Part shown: positions 1 through 8,388 of the stretch, piece after piece
Layout of the letters: each line of letters begins with the position of its first letter
Numbering within the stretch: the stretch's first letter is position 1
Assembly (NCBI GenBank): GCA_946536145.1
Contig: CAMNEA010000011.1
Location: 1-62,672, forward strand
Length of the DNA: 62,672 nucleotides
Source of the DNA: an uncultured Butyrivibrio sp.
Lineage (GTDB): Bacteria; Bacillota; Clostridia; Lachnospirales; Lachnospiraceae
Reading direction: 5' to 3'
Notes under the pieces: model-generated
Database searches by the model: none
Seen by the model: only the letters and a program-made list of their open reading frames with translations
What the model was told of the DNA's origin: nothing
Program-made: the position numbers and the translations under genes

Positions 1-14
1 AGATATAGAAAAAA

Positions 15-30
15 CCTTGATTTTTCAAGG
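15..30. promoter_or_regulatory. Perfect inverted repeat upstream of Rrf2-family gene
   Basis: CCTTGA-TTTT-TCAAGG is a perfect 6-bp inverted repeat centred about 38 bases before the start codon of the Rrf2-type regulator. Rrf2 proteins often repress their own promoter, so an operator is a reasonable inference. It could also be the end of a terminator for a gene to the left of the window. Confidence 0.35.
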
Positions 31-60
31 GATTACACTTGACATAATAGGGAGGAGGAG

Positions 61-456
61 ATGTTTTCAACCAAGAGTCGTTATGCACTTCGAATACTGA
101 TAGATCTTGCCCAGCAGGGCAGCGAAGCTTTTGTACCGCTTAAGGACATTGCAAAAAGACAGGATATTTCCAAAAAGTACCTGGAAATTATCGCAAAAGA
201 CCTTGTTAAAGGCGGACTGATCAAGGGTGCCAGCGGAAAGCACGGCGGCTATATGCTGACGCGCTCCCCTTCGGATTACTCTATCGGCGAGATAATTGAA
301 ACCATGGAAGGAACCTTTTCCCCTGTTGCATGCCTTGAGGATAATGCCAAGGCCTGTCCCAGGGCTTCAGTCTGCAAAACCATATCCATGTGGGCAGAGT
401 TCTATGAGCTGGAAAGGAATTTCTTTTTCAATAAAAAGCTGAGCGACCTGTTATAA
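61..456 (+). CDS. Rrf2 family transcriptional regulator
   Basis: A 131-residue winged-helix regulator of the Rrf2 family (IscR, CymR, NsrR relatives). The N-terminus (MFSTKSRYALRIL) and the wing segment (GGLIKGASGKHGGY) are family signatures. Three cysteines lie in the C-terminal part in the spacing C-x7-C-x5-C, close to the C-x5-C-x5-C of IscR, so a [2Fe-2S] cluster sensor is plausible but not proven. A GGAGGAGG ribosome site sits just before the ATG. The gene stands alone, followed by an intergenic region with a bidirectional hairpin, so its targets cannot be read from context. The redox genes further right are possible targets by inference only. Confidence 0.9.
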   Translation: MFSTKSRYALRILIDLAQQGSEAFVPLKDIAKRQDISKKYLEIIAKDLVKGGLIKGASGKHGGYMLTRSPSDYSIGEIIETMEGTFSPVACLEDNAKACPRASVCKTISMWAEFYELERNFFFNKKLSDLL

Positions 457-511
457 ATGACGTCGCATTAGTATAGGGAAACGCTGCTATGATCAGTGTT
501 TTCTTATTATA

Positions 512-549
512 AAAAACATGTAGTTAACTTAGTTTGATTACATGTTTTT
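512..549. terminator. Bidirectional hairpin terminator
   Basis: An 11-bp perfect inverted repeat (AAAAACATGTA / TACATGTTTTT) with a 16-base loop ends in a T-run on either strand. It lies about 55 bases after the Rrf2 gene and faces the leftward Rep-like fragment. Apart from this hairpin and that fragment, the 457-1056 stretch shows no gene I can support. Confidence 0.55.
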
Positions 550-679
550 CTATTTTTGTTCTGCGCACGCTTGAAAATATTGAAAAAACATGTTTTAAAC
601 GATTTTCGTTTTTACCCCAATCGACCATTTTTAGTTATCCAGGTCATTCTTTGCTCAATAACTGCACTTCTTTACCATA

Positions 680-958
680 TCATATTCTTTTCTTTTTATT
701 CTCAAGAAACCAGTATAGAGCTATGGTATATTTACCCTGTAGCTGTGTGGTCACTTCAAGAGCACCATAAGCTCCATGGACAAGCTGAGAACACAGCGCA
801 AGGTCCTTAAAGAAATCAGATGGCGAAAACTCAATATATGCCGTTGTATCCTTGCTCCCTGGCTTTACCTTGTGATAAATAAGCGCATTAAACCACGGAA
901 CTGAAAGCTCCTTGTCGCCATCCGGCCCCAGATCATCAAATACGAGATGTCGCTGCAA
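680..958 (-). pseudogene. Rep_3-like replication initiator fragment
   Basis: A 92-codon open stretch on the minus strand, opened only by TTG directly after an in-frame TAA triplet and with no clear ribosome site. Its sequence resembles the first winged-helix domain of Rep_3/RepB initiators: VPWFNALIYHK, then AYIEFSPSDF, then QGKYTIALYWFLENKKK, which parallels the family pattern KYSxRLYELLK. The full-length Rep at the other end of the window has SVYSLRLYEMLK at the equivalent place. Both ends of the family domain are missing, so I read it as a remnant of an older or unrelated replicon module. The similarity is judged by eye and could be chance. Confidence 0.4.
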
Positions 959-1056
959 AACTATTTACAGTGGTAAAAAAGAAGAATAGGATGTTTTGAC
1001 CCTCTGATCATGTGATGATAGAATATAGCAAGGTTTTCAGATTGGAAAGGGGACTT

Positions 1057-1476
1057 ATGAAGCATAATAAAAAGACAGTAATAATCGGATTAGTTATATT
1101 GGTGGCACTAGTTGCTGTTTTTGCAACGGTTTATACATTTAACAGGCCATCAGCAGTACGCGGTTCTAAGAGCATTGTGGTCGAGGTGAAAAACAGCAAA
1201 GGCGAAGTTACAGATTATGATCTTGTAACAGATGCCGAATTTCTTAAACAGGCCATGGATGAGCTCTCAGGAAACGGTTCAGGTTTTAGCTATAAAGGCT
1301 CTGACAGCGAATATGGGATCATGATAGAGTATATTAATGATGAGCGCGCTGATTATGCACAGGACGGAGCCTACTGGTCTTTATATGTCAACGGTAAATA
1401 TGGACAGTATGGCGCTGACTCCCAGCCTGTTACAGACAAAGATAAGTTTACCTGGGCTTATGAAAAAGCTCAGTGA
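1057..1476 (+). CDS. DUF4430-type exported protein, membrane anchored
   Basis: A 139-residue protein with an N-terminal basic and hydrophobic anchor (MKHNKKTVIIGLVILVALVA) and no lipobox cysteine. The remainder (VEVKNSKGEVTDYDLVT ... EYGIMIEYINDERADY ... YWSLYVNGKY) fits the DUF4430 domain, which is related to the C-terminal domain of cobalamin-binding transcobalamin. The ATG is chosen because GGAAAGGGG precedes it; an in-frame upstream ATG at 1012 lacks this. The ECF S-component gene starts 8 bases after the stop, and this pairing suggests surface capture of a vitamin-like ligand, perhaps a corrinoid. The ligand is inference. Confidence 0.75.
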   Translation: MKHNKKTVIIGLVILVALVAVFATVYTFNRPSAVRGSKSIVVEVKNSKGEVTDYDLVTDAEFLKQAMDELSGNGSGFSYKGSDSEYGIMIEYINDERADYAQDGAYWSLYVNGKYGQYGADSQPVTDKDKFTWAYEKAQ

Positions 1477-1483
1477 GCAACAT

Positions 1484-2035
1484 ATGAAAAAAGATAGATG
1501 CAATATGACCGGAACATCGCAAGGTTTCTCTGTTCTTGACATCGCACAGATAGGTATAATGGTTGCCATTATCGAAGTATCCAAATTTGTGCTCTCAGGG
1601 CTTCCCAATATTGAACTCACAAGCTTTTGGATCATCATGTTTACACTTGTCTTTGGCCGGAAGATCATCGCGGTGATTCCGGTATTTATCCTGATAGAAG
1701 GTGCATTTTACGGGATTCATCTGTGGTGGATCATGTACCTTTATGCCTGGCCTTTGCTTGCCGGAATAGCATGGATTTTCAGGAAGAGCACTTCTGCCGT
1801 TTTCTGGGCTGTGCTCTCGGCAATATTTGGTCTTTGCTTTGGTGCTCTGTGTTCAATCCCATACTTTGTGATTGGCGTAGGCACTGGCGGCCTTGCCTCA
1901 GGCATAAGAACCGCCATTACCTGGTGGATCGCAGGAATTCCATGGGACTTTATTCACTGCGGCGGTAATTTTATTATCATGCTGGTACTATATCACCCCG
2001 TTGGTAAGGTGATGAAAAGAGTGACCGGGTCATAA
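1484..2035 (+). CDS. ECF transporter S component
   Basis: A 183-residue integral membrane protein with about six hydrophobic segments, resembling substrate-binding S components of energy-coupling factor vitamin transporters. The N-terminal motif (DIAQIGIMVAIIEVSKFVLSG) and the acidic/aromatic loops before the last helices fit the family. No ATPase or T component is nearby, so it would share a common energizing module encoded elsewhere (group II ECF). It follows the DUF4430 gene by 8 bases, which implies one operon and a shared ligand. The last 6 bases overlap the end of the convergent oxidoreductase gene. A slightly later ATG (1505) is possible; neither has a strong ribosome site. Confidence 0.75.
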   Translation: MKKDRCNMTGTSQGFSVLDIAQIGIMVAIIEVSKFVLSGLPNIELTSFWIIMFTLVFGRKIIAVIPVFILIEGAFYGIHLWWIMYLYAWPLLAGIAWIFRKSTSAVFWAVLSAIFGLCFGALCSIPYFVIGVGTGGLASGIRTAITWWIAGIPWDFIHCGGNFIIMLVLYHPVGKVMKRVTGS

Positions 2036-3232
2036 GTTTGCCTTCATATACCTGTCCATGTCTTCTGCAATCTGCTTGGACACTGCAACCGCAGCCACTA
2101 CAGTCTTGGCACCGGTCACCACATCGCCCGATGCAAATACTCCCGCAAGAGAGGTCTCTCCCTTGGAATCAGTAGCCAGATTGCCGTTTTCATTGAGCTT
2201 TAGTTCTTTTTCATGGGTAACGATACGGTCCTGCGGAACCTGTGATATTGCGATCAGAATGCTGTCTGCCGGGTAAAGACGCTCTGTCTTATCCCCATCA
2301 GGTCCATCGTCGATGAACACAGCACCTTCATCCACGATTCTCACAATGGACTTTCTGTATTCAAACTTCACACCATCAACTTTGGCATACTCAAACTCTG
2401 CCTTTGATGCGCTTACTTCATCTCCCCTGACGTAGACAACTACCTCCTTTGCCCCATGTCTTATAGCTGTTCTGGCAACATCCATGGCAGCGTTTCCGGC
2501 TCCGATTATGGCCACTTTATCACCAAGCTCATATACGTCGGGATTGTTCAGGTAATTGATCGCATAGAATACATTGCCGAAGGTCTCACCGGGAACGCCG
2601 AGCTTTCTTGGCTTCCAGGCACCGGTTCCGATAAAGACGCTCTTGTATCCGTCGTTCAAAAGATCCTGTATCCCTGTCGATCCACCGATCGCAAAATTAG
2701 GTCTGAACTTGATACCAAGCTCACGCATCTTCTTGTAGTATCTGTCAAGAATAGACTTGGGAAGCCTGAATTCAGGAATGCCATAGCGCAGGATTCCGCC
2801 AATTTTGTCATGCGTTTCAAAAACAGTGATGGAGTATCCCTTCAGCGCAAGAATAATAGCAATTGTTATCCCTGCAGGTCCGGCACCGATAACTGCAGCC
2901 TTCATGCCGTTTGAGGGAGCAGGTTTAAGCTCAAGTCTCTCAAAGCAGGAATCTGATATGTAGTTTTCGATCGAAGAAATATGGATCGACTCGCCTTTTA
3001 TTCCTCTGACGCAATTGCCTTCGCACTGGTTCTCATGATTGCATACAAGAGAACAGACCATGGAAAGCGGGTTGTTCTCAAACAGCATCTGAGCAGCTTC
3101 CATCATTCGGTTTTCCTTAAAAAGGCGTATCATTTCAGGAATATTTGTGTGAATAGGACATCCGTTTTCCCTGCATCTGGGATTGGGACACTGAAGGCAG
3201 CGATTTGCTTCATCGATAACATGTACTGACAT
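2030..3232 (-). CDS. GltD-like NAD(P)-dependent flavin/Fe-S oxidoreductase
   Basis: A 400-residue protein resembling the small subunit of glutamate synthase and related NADPH-ferredoxin electron-transfer subunits. The N-terminus carries the cysteine-rich domain (CLQCPNPRC-x3-GCP, later CSLVCNHENQCEGNC) expected for [4Fe-4S] clusters. It is followed by an FAD dinucleotide motif (VIGAGPAGI) near residue 115 and an NAD(P) motif (IIGAGNAAMD) near residue 245, ending with an FAD motif (GVFASGDVVTG). No large GltB subunit is present, so glutamate synthesis is not implied. A perfect palindrome lies just upstream and AGGGGGAT precedes the ATG. Likely a redox partner of the neighbouring ferredoxin genes. 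Confidence 0.85.
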   Translation of the reverse strand: MSVHVIDEANRCLQCPNPRCRENGCPIHTNIPEMIRLFKENRMMEAAQMLFENNPLSMVCSLVCNHENQCEGNCVRGIKGESIHISSIENYISDSCFERLELKPAPSNGMKAAVIGAGPAGITIAIILALKGYSITVFETHDKIGGILRYGIPEFRLPKSILDRYYKKMRELGIKFRPNFAIGGSTGIQDLLNDGYKSVFIGTGAWKPRKLGVPGETFGNVFYAINYLNNPDVYELGDKVAIIGAGNAAMDVARTAIRHGAKEVVVYVRGDEVSASKAEFEYAKVDGVKFEYRKSIVRIVDEGAVFIDDGPDGDKTERLYPADSILIAISQVPQDRIVTHEKELKLNENGNLATDSKGETSLAGVFASGDVVTGAKTVVAAVAVSKQIAEDMDRYMKANL

Positions 3233-3297
3233 AGAATAATCCCCCTTTTCTGCGATAGCTTTGTTTTATACCCTATATATAGCACTTAAACATTTGC

Positions 3298-3315
3298 AAT
3301 GTAAGCGTTTACATT
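3298..3315 (-). promoter_or_regulatory. 18-bp palindromic operator before the oxidoreductase gene
   Basis: AATGTAAGCGTTTACATT is a palindrome with 7-bp arms and a 4-base centre, located about 65 bases before the oxidoreductase start. A TTGCAA box partly overlaps it on the minus strand, with TATAGG 16 bases further on. It lies between the HxlR-type regulator gene and its downstream neighbour, so it is the best local candidate for the HxlR binding site. Confidence 0.5.
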
Positions 3316-3354
3316 TACGCAAAAATGGGTTATCTTGAACCATGCCTGTTTCTA

Positions 3355-3711
3355 CTACATATTCTCCTCTCCCCACCTCTTAAGCTCAAGCAGTATCGGT
3401 ACGATGCTCTCTGCTTTCTCTGTCAGTGAGTACTCAACTCTGACCGGCATTTCCATGTACTGCGTTCTCTTCACAAGCCCGTCATCCTCCATTTCCTTGA
3501 GAGAATTTGCAAGCATAGTGTTTGTTATTCCAAAAATCCTGCGTTTAAGCTCTCCGTAGCGGATCGTTCCCTCGTTGTCCATCACGCAGAGTATCATGAT
3601 CTTCCACTTTCCGCCTATTAAATTAATTACCTTTTTAAGACCGCATCCCTCTCCCGCGATATCCTCACACAGAGGTTCGTGGCCCAGCTTCTCATTATTC
3701 TTATCTGCCAT
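3355..3711 (-). CDS. HxlR family winged-helix regulator
   Basis: A 118-residue HxlR-type regulator: LIGGKWKIMILCVM, then RYGELKRRIFGITNTMLANSLKEMEDDGLV, then a wing with PVRVEYSLTEKA are family hallmarks. Cysteines at the N-terminal CEDIAGEGCGLKK segment are of the kind used by redox-sensing members such as YodB/HypR, though sensing here is inference. The start at 3711 is preferred over the ATG three codons upstream because GAAAGG precedes it at a workable distance. It is transcribed toward the oxidoreductase gene and divergently from the ferredoxin pair, so it probably controls one or both. Confidence 0.9.
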   Translation of the reverse strand: MADKNNEKLGHEPLCEDIAGEGCGLKKVINLIGGKWKIMILCVMDNEGTIRYGELKRRIFGITNTMLANSLKEMEDDGLVKRTQYMEMPVRVEYSLTEKAESIVPILLELKRWGEENM

Positions 3712-3871
3712 GATCCGCATCCTTTCATGTTACTCAGTTTTTTCTTACCAGATATATATTATCTGCGTACTTGATATATTTTTTATACCATGTATATTAG
3801 CATTATCAAATCGATTTTACAACAAGTTGCATCACAAAAAACAATTATGTAAACAGTGGAGTACATCAAAA

Positions 3872-4075
3872 ATGAAAAGATTAGCAAAGATCAATGAAAA
3901 TGTCTGCGTATGCTGCGGAGCATGCCAGGATGCATGCCCCAGGGGCGCAATCAGTACATCTTCCGGTCGATATGCCGTAGTTGATACAGATTCCTGTGTC
4001 GGATGCGGACTATGTGCAAGGACATGCCCGACCGGCTGCATAAATCTTATAGAAAGAGCAGGTATCGCGATATGA
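3872..4075 (+). CDS. Small 2[4Fe-4S] ferredoxin
   Basis: A 67-residue bacterial-type ferredoxin with two complete cluster motifs: CVCCGACQDACP near residue 12 and CVGCGLCARTCP near residue 41. The start at 3872 has GTGGAG upstream; the longer open frame upstream carries no ferredoxin sequence. The stop codon overlaps the next ATG (ATGA), so the ferredoxin and the NapH-like membrane protein are translationally coupled and probably pass electrons to one another. Divergent from the HxlR-type regulator. Confidence 0.92.
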   Translation: MKRLAKINENVCVCCGACQDACPRGAISTSSGRYAVVDTDSCVGCGLCARTCPTGCINLIERAGIAI

Positions 4076-4653
4076 AAAAGAAACGCTGGAACGACTATTT
4101 ATGGATATGGCCAATAATCTATTTTTCACTTGGATTTTTTAATATACTTTTTGCCTGGCTTGGCATGATCGACTTCATTGTTCCAATCATAATAGCCTCG
4201 CTCGGTGGCGGAAAGGCTTTTTGCAACAGGTACTGCGGCAGGGGCAAGCTCTTTGCCCTTATACCATCTGTACTCAAAAAGACCAATAAAAAGGTTGCAC
4301 CCACATGGATGTACGGCCCCCTCTTCAGATACGGATTTCTGGCATTCTTCATGACAATGTTCGGAAACATGCTGCATCAGACCTATCTCGTCTTTGGAGG
4401 CAATGCTCCCCTCAGAACCGTTGTCAAGCTGTTCTGGACTTTTAAAGTGCCGTGGAAATGGGCATATACAGTTACATCAGTTCCGGCCTGGGTCACACAG
4501 TTCAGCTATGGATTTTACAGCCTCATGCTCACATCAACACTCATCGGGCTTATCGTCATGTCTCTCTACAGACCTCGCACCTGGTGCACGTTCTGTCCTA
4601 TGGGCACCATGACACAGGGTATCTGCAGGATCAGGCAGGGAAAAGCCGGTTGA
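4072..4653 (+). CDS. NapH/YccM-like membrane 4Fe-4S protein
   Basis: A 193-residue integral membrane protein with about four to five hydrophobic segments and two cysteine groups: CNRYCGRG near residue 50 and CTFCPMG near residue 177. This arrangement is typical of polyferredoxin-like membrane proteins related to NapH and to NosR/RnfB-associated electron carriers. It starts inside the ferredoxin stop codon, so the two form one unit. The final 23 bases overlap the end of the convergent flavin reductase gene. The electron acceptor is not visible in the window. Confidence 0.8.
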   Translation: MKKKRWNDYLWIWPIIYFSLGFFNILFAWLGMIDFIVPIIIASLGGGKAFCNRYCGRGKLFALIPSVLKKTNKKVAPTWMYGPLFRYGFLAFFMTMFGNMLHQTYLVFGGNAPLRTVVKLFWTFKVPWKWAYTVTSVPAWVTQFSYGFYSLMLTSTLIGLIVMSLYRPRTWCTFCPMGTMTQGICRIRQGKAG

Positions 4654-5200
4654 TCGTCAGATATGAAGATTCAAGTATGCTCCCCGCGTCAGCTCCATAG
4701 ATGTCGAGCCCAACTGCCTTTATGAGCTCTACATCTTTTATGCCGTAGAAGTTCTGTGCGAGCGCTTTAATATATCCAAATCCGAATTCTTCAGGCACGT
4801 AGTTTCCGCCTGCCGTCATAACATAGTAGAGACTGTCTGCTCTGCACAGTCCTCTGGGAATGCCTTCCGGTGTATATTCGAAGGTTATTCCCAGGACATT
4901 TATATGTTCAATATACTGCTTCAGACTTGCAGGAAAAGAAAGGTCCCAATACGGCGCAGCTATGACTATTTTTTCCGCCTCTGCAAACTGTCTGGCAAGC
5001 GCAAAGCTCTCATCATCAAATCTGCGCTCTTCTATCAGTGCATCTCTTTTTGATAAAAAAGCTTCAGTTGTCTTCTCAAAATCAACATCCTCCAGTCTTA
5101 GCTCTGACACTTCACCGCCAAGTCTGCCCAGCAGCGCCTCCGCCAGCTTTTTTGTCCTTGAATCCTTGCGCACACACGCGTTTATAAAAAGAATTCCCAT
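4631..5200 (-). CDS. NAD(P)H-dependent FMN reductase of the flavodoxin/azoreductase fold
   Basis: A 189-residue flavodoxin-fold protein. The start (MGILFINACVRKDSRTKKLAEALL) matches the phosphate-binding loop of AzoR/NQO-type FMN reductases. IVIAAPYWDLSFPASLKQYIEH and YYVMTAGGNY are the usual FMN contacts. Substrate (azo dyes, quinones or flavin) cannot be told from sequence. GGGAGAT precedes the ATG. It sits convergent to the membrane Fe-S protein and adds to the redox character of this stretch. Confidence 0.85.
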   Translation of the reverse strand: MGILFINACVRKDSRTKKLAEALLGRLGGEVSELRLEDVDFEKTTEAFLSKRDALIEERRFDDESFALARQFAEAEKIVIAAPYWDLSFPASLKQYIEHINVLGITFEYTPEGIPRGLCRADSLYYVMTAGGNYVPEEFGFGYIKALAQNFYGIKDVELIKAVGLDIYGADAGSILESSYLTINRLFPA

Positions 5201-5354
5201 ATATTTTATCTCCCTTCTTGATAACTTCAGGATATCTTTGCTCTATCATACTATTATATCAGTAACAGCTCTTAAGTGTATGTCCTTGTATTGTTATTGC
5301 AGATTGCTGCCGGTTGTGCCATTATAAAAGCTGTGTTTTATGAGAGGAGAAAAA

Positions 5355-6353
5355 ATGAAAAGAAAAATTCTACTTTTACTTATGACTACAGCAGTGGTCC
5401 TTGGCGGATGTTCTGCAAAATCTGAAGCACCGGATGAAGTGCCTTCTGCATTTGAGAAAATTGACAAGGAAGAGTCGACAGAACCTGAGACTGATAACTC
5501 TGTCTCAGAAGACAATACAGGTGAAGCCGCTCCCGCAGAGGAAGCTGCTACAGAAAACGAATCCGAACAGACAGAGACTTCAAATCAGACAGAGGATTCA
5601 GACCAGACCGCCCTGTCAGAAGATTATTCTGACCAGATCAAGTCTGAAATCGATGCGATTGCTGCAGGATCAGCTTCACTGTCAGATGAACTCGTAAGTG
5701 TTAATCAGCTATATGATAAATATGATCAGCTCAGAATGAGCGCTGATAATCAGACCGCAATGAATGATCTCAGCAAATGGGGAACAGTTGTATACAAAGA
5801 GGAAGTTCAAAGTCTTCTAAACAGGATAAAGGAAAGCAATCCTACAAGCTACAATGAGATCATTACAGAATATGAGAAATGGGAAAAATACGTTCCCACA
5901 ATGGCAGAAAGGATGAGCGCCACTTACGCAGAGGGTTCTATCTATCCAATGATGTATTCATACAACGAGGCCATGCGCTATAAGAGAGAGGCCTACAGTC
6001 TTGCAAGCGCTCTTGCCGATATTGTCAGCAATGAAATTTTCCAGCTGCCTGATTCCACGCGCTGTGGCTATTATGGCGATTATACAGGCGACAGCTACCT
6101 TATCATAACAGAAGGTATGGAAAGCGGCTCCTATGACATCCTGATACACTTCGACGATTCCAAGGAGCTCCACGGATGGGGAGAAGTGGAAGATGCTCCT
6201 GACAGTGATACCTATCTGCTATTTACAAGCGATGACGGAACCGTTGAAGGATACATAAGCCACTCCACATTAGACGCAAGCTTTTATGTAACCAAGACGG
6301 ACAACGCTGTTGTTGGACCTGAGGGCGCCTGGACTTTCGATTTCCAGTACTGA
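5355..6353 (+). CDS. Lipoprotein of unknown function
   Basis: A 332-residue protein beginning with a lipoprotein signal (MKRKILLLLMTTAVVLGGCS). An acidic, Thr/Ser/Gln-rich linker (about residues 22-95) follows, then a helical segment and a C-terminal part rich in Asp, Gly and aromatic residues. I do not recognise the family. AGAGGAG precedes the ATG at 5355; the in-frame ATG at 5340 overlaps that site and is unlikely. A strong hairpin ends the unit. The linker suggests a surface-exposed domain tethered away from the membrane. Confidence 0.75.
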   Translation: MKRKILLLLMTTAVVLGGCSAKSEAPDEVPSAFEKIDKEESTEPETDNSVSEDNTGEAAPAEEAATENESEQTETSNQTEDSDQTALSEDYSDQIKSEIDAIAAGSASLSDELVSVNQLYDKYDQLRMSADNQTAMNDLSKWGTVVYKEEVQSLLNRIKESNPTSYNEIITEYEKWEKYVPTMAERMSATYAEGSIYPMMYSYNEAMRYKREAYSLASALADIVSNEIFQLPDSTRCGYYGDYTGDSYLIITEGMESGSYDILIHFDDSKELHGWGEVEDAPDSDTYLLFTSDDGTVEGYISHSTLDASFYVTKTDNAVVGPEGAWTFDFQY

Positions 6354-6366
6354 TACCTGAAATTAT

Positions 6367-6396
6367 AAAACGGAACCGTTTTGACGGTTCCGTTTT
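6367..6396. terminator. Bidirectional intrinsic terminator
   Basis: A perfect 12-bp stem (AAAACGGAACCG / CGGTTCCGTTTT) with a 6-base loop, with T-tracts on both strands. It serves the rightward lipoprotein gene and the leftward EAL gene. Confidence 0.85.
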
Positions 6397-6437
6397 GTAT
6401 TATGGTCTCCTTAAGGTTTGCCTCATAATCATTACAT

Positions 6438-8219
6438 CTAATTGGAAAACTTGTTTTCCCTGCGTTTCCTCTCATCCTCTGTCTCCCAGTTAGGGATTGG
6501 GATATTCTTGTTTAATCTTTGAAGAATGGTATCCAGACTTTCAGGCTTGTGATATAAAAAGCCCTGTGCAAGTTCACACCCTGTCTCTATGAGGAACTGT
6601 CGCTGCTCCTCGGTCTCGAGCCCCTCACAAAGCGTATGGATCCCAAGCTTGTGGGCAACATCGATCATCGCCTTGATAATAATACGGTTCGCCCCATTAT
6701 GGGCATCCAGGTTCATTAGGAGCTTCATGTCGAACTTAATTAGGTCAATATCAAAATTACTGAAGACATTAAGTGACGAATATCCGCTTCCAAAGTCATC
6801 AACCCAGAGTTTATAGCCGTTTCTTCTTATTTCATCAAGCTGAGTGTAGAATTTTTCTGTGGCTGTAGCCATTCCCTGCTCCGTGATCTCAATTAAGAAA
6901 TAGCTCTTATCTATTCCATACTGACTGATATTATATTCATCATAGATTCTGTTTATTTCGCCTACTACATCAATATAGTCAAAATCCTGTCTGGAGAAAT
7001 TCACTGAAACCGGAAGCAGCGGAAGCCCCATATCGTAACGGATCTTTATTTCTTTACATACCGTCTCAAAGATATACAGATCCATCTCATGCATCAGATG
7101 ATACTTCTCCAGCGCAGGTATGAAATTGTCGGGAGTTATCATTCCTTTCTCGGGATCAATCCAGCGGGCAAGAGCTTCAAAGCCCATGCCATTTCCTGTC
7201 TCGACACGCAAAAAACACTGGTAAAAGACCTTTATCCAGCCCTCTTCCTTAGCTCTTTGGAAATTCTCAATGATATATCGTTGATGGTTATAAAGAGTGT
7301 CATCTTCAGCCGTGTAAAATCTGTAGTACTTGTTTAAATCTTCACCAATAAGTTTATTTGCTCTCAAGGCATGATCCATGGCTTCTGTATAAGAGACATC
7401 GCTGTCGATCACATAAATCCCGACATTTATTCCGGTCGTAGTGCCAAAGGCCATGCTTTTTATTTTGTTATTTATGCTGTCAATCCGCTCTATAATATCT
7501 TCTTTGCCATAATATATGTCTATAACGCCGAAATGATCCGACGTTGAACGCACAACAAGTCCATGAGGAAAAGAAGTCATAAGAACGTTGGCAACAAGGA
7601 CAAGCAGATCATCGCCCTTTTCAATACCATAACGTCTGTTATAGGACTGCATGGAATCTATGTCAAAGTACATGGCAACCGGTGTGCCGCCATTTGACCT
7701 GATCTGCTCTGTCTTCTCCTGTCCATATTTGTTTATATAATTCAGATTGGGAAGATTTGTAAGCGAATCAGTATAGAAATCATCTTTCTGGAACAGCTTA
7801 TACTTCTTGGCAATCTCTAAAAGGCGCTCTTCATGTTTTTGAACATCGTTATACAAAAGGAAAGCAAGTTCAGTGCCATCATCCATGGTCTGCCAGTATC
7901 CTGCTGCATGTATCAGGTGGTATCCATCCTCCTGTATCAGTCTGAAAGTAAGATCATATTCAGAACGTTTATTCAGGAAATCTATGCTTATCGTCCGAAG
8001 CTTCTCCCTCTCATCGGGATGAACCTTCTCATAGAGACCTATGTTGATATCTTTGCCATAATACTCACTGAGATCATCTCTTGTAAGATCATTAAAAGCA
8101 AGAAATCCTTTTGAAACTATAAGAGGCACAAAGCTTCCGTCTCCCGCAGCTGCAATTACGAGCATTGGTACATTTAAGTTCTCAAATGCTCTTCTTACTT
8201 CGCTCTGAAAAGTATACAC
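6438..8219 (-). CDS. GGDEF (degenerate)-EAL cyclic-di-GMP phosphodiesterase
   Basis: A 593-residue cytoplasmic protein with an N-terminal PAS-like segment (about 1-130), a GGDEF-fold domain (about 150-300) and an EAL domain (about 315-570). The GGDEF motif is replaced by STSDHF, so cyclase activity is very unlikely. The EAL domain keeps FEALARW, VNFSRQD, EITEQG, DDFGSGYSSL, CEGLET and AQGFLYHKP, so c-di-GMP hydrolysis is expected. The start is GTG with AAGGAG ten bases upstream. It is a single gene between two intergenic regions. The degenerate domain may act as a regulatory GTP-binding module, as in some known GGDEF-EAL proteins. Confidence 0.9.
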   Translation of the reverse strand: MYTFQSEVRRAFENLNVPMLVIAAAGDGSFVPLIVSKGFLAFNDLTRDDLSEYYGKDINIGLYEKVHPDEREKLRTISIDFLNKRSEYDLTFRLIQEDGYHLIHAAGYWQTMDDGTELAFLLYNDVQKHEERLLEIAKKYKLFQKDDFYTDSLTNLPNLNYINKYGQEKTEQIRSNGGTPVAMYFDIDSMQSYNRRYGIEKGDDLLVLVANVLMTSFPHGLVVRSTSDHFGVIDIYYGKEDIIERIDSINNKIKSMAFGTTTGINVGIYVIDSDVSYTEAMDHALRANKLIGEDLNKYYRFYTAEDDTLYNHQRYIIENFQRAKEEGWIKVFYQCFLRVETGNGMGFEALARWIDPEKGMITPDNFIPALEKYHLMHEMDLYIFETVCKEIKIRYDMGLPLLPVSVNFSRQDFDYIDVVGEINRIYDEYNISQYGIDKSYFLIEITEQGMATATEKFYTQLDEIRRNGYKLWVDDFGSGYSSLNVFSNFDIDLIKFDMKLLMNLDAHNGANRIIIKAMIDVAHKLGIHTLCEGLETEEQRQFLIETGCELAQGFLYHKPESLDTILQRLNKNIPIPNWETEDERKRRENKFSN

Positions 8220-8388
8220 GCCGATTACTCCTTACTGAATTTATTGCCTAAATATTAAGCCGTATAACAATCCAAGATAATTGTATCATGATATCGTGCA
8301 ATCAATTCCAAAATTACAATAAACTTTTATTATATTTTGGCAAAAAACAGACCGGTAATGAATCGTGTACTGCATTTTTTATCTTTTT

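Noticed and set aside
534..810. Plus-strand ORFs opposite the Rep-like fragment
   Set aside because: They are shadow frames over the terminator and remnant, without ribosome sites and with unlikely composition.
457..1056. Cobalamin riboswitch upstream of the DUF4430-ECF pair
   Set aside because: No B12-box-like sequence was found, so the corrinoid idea rests on gene content only.
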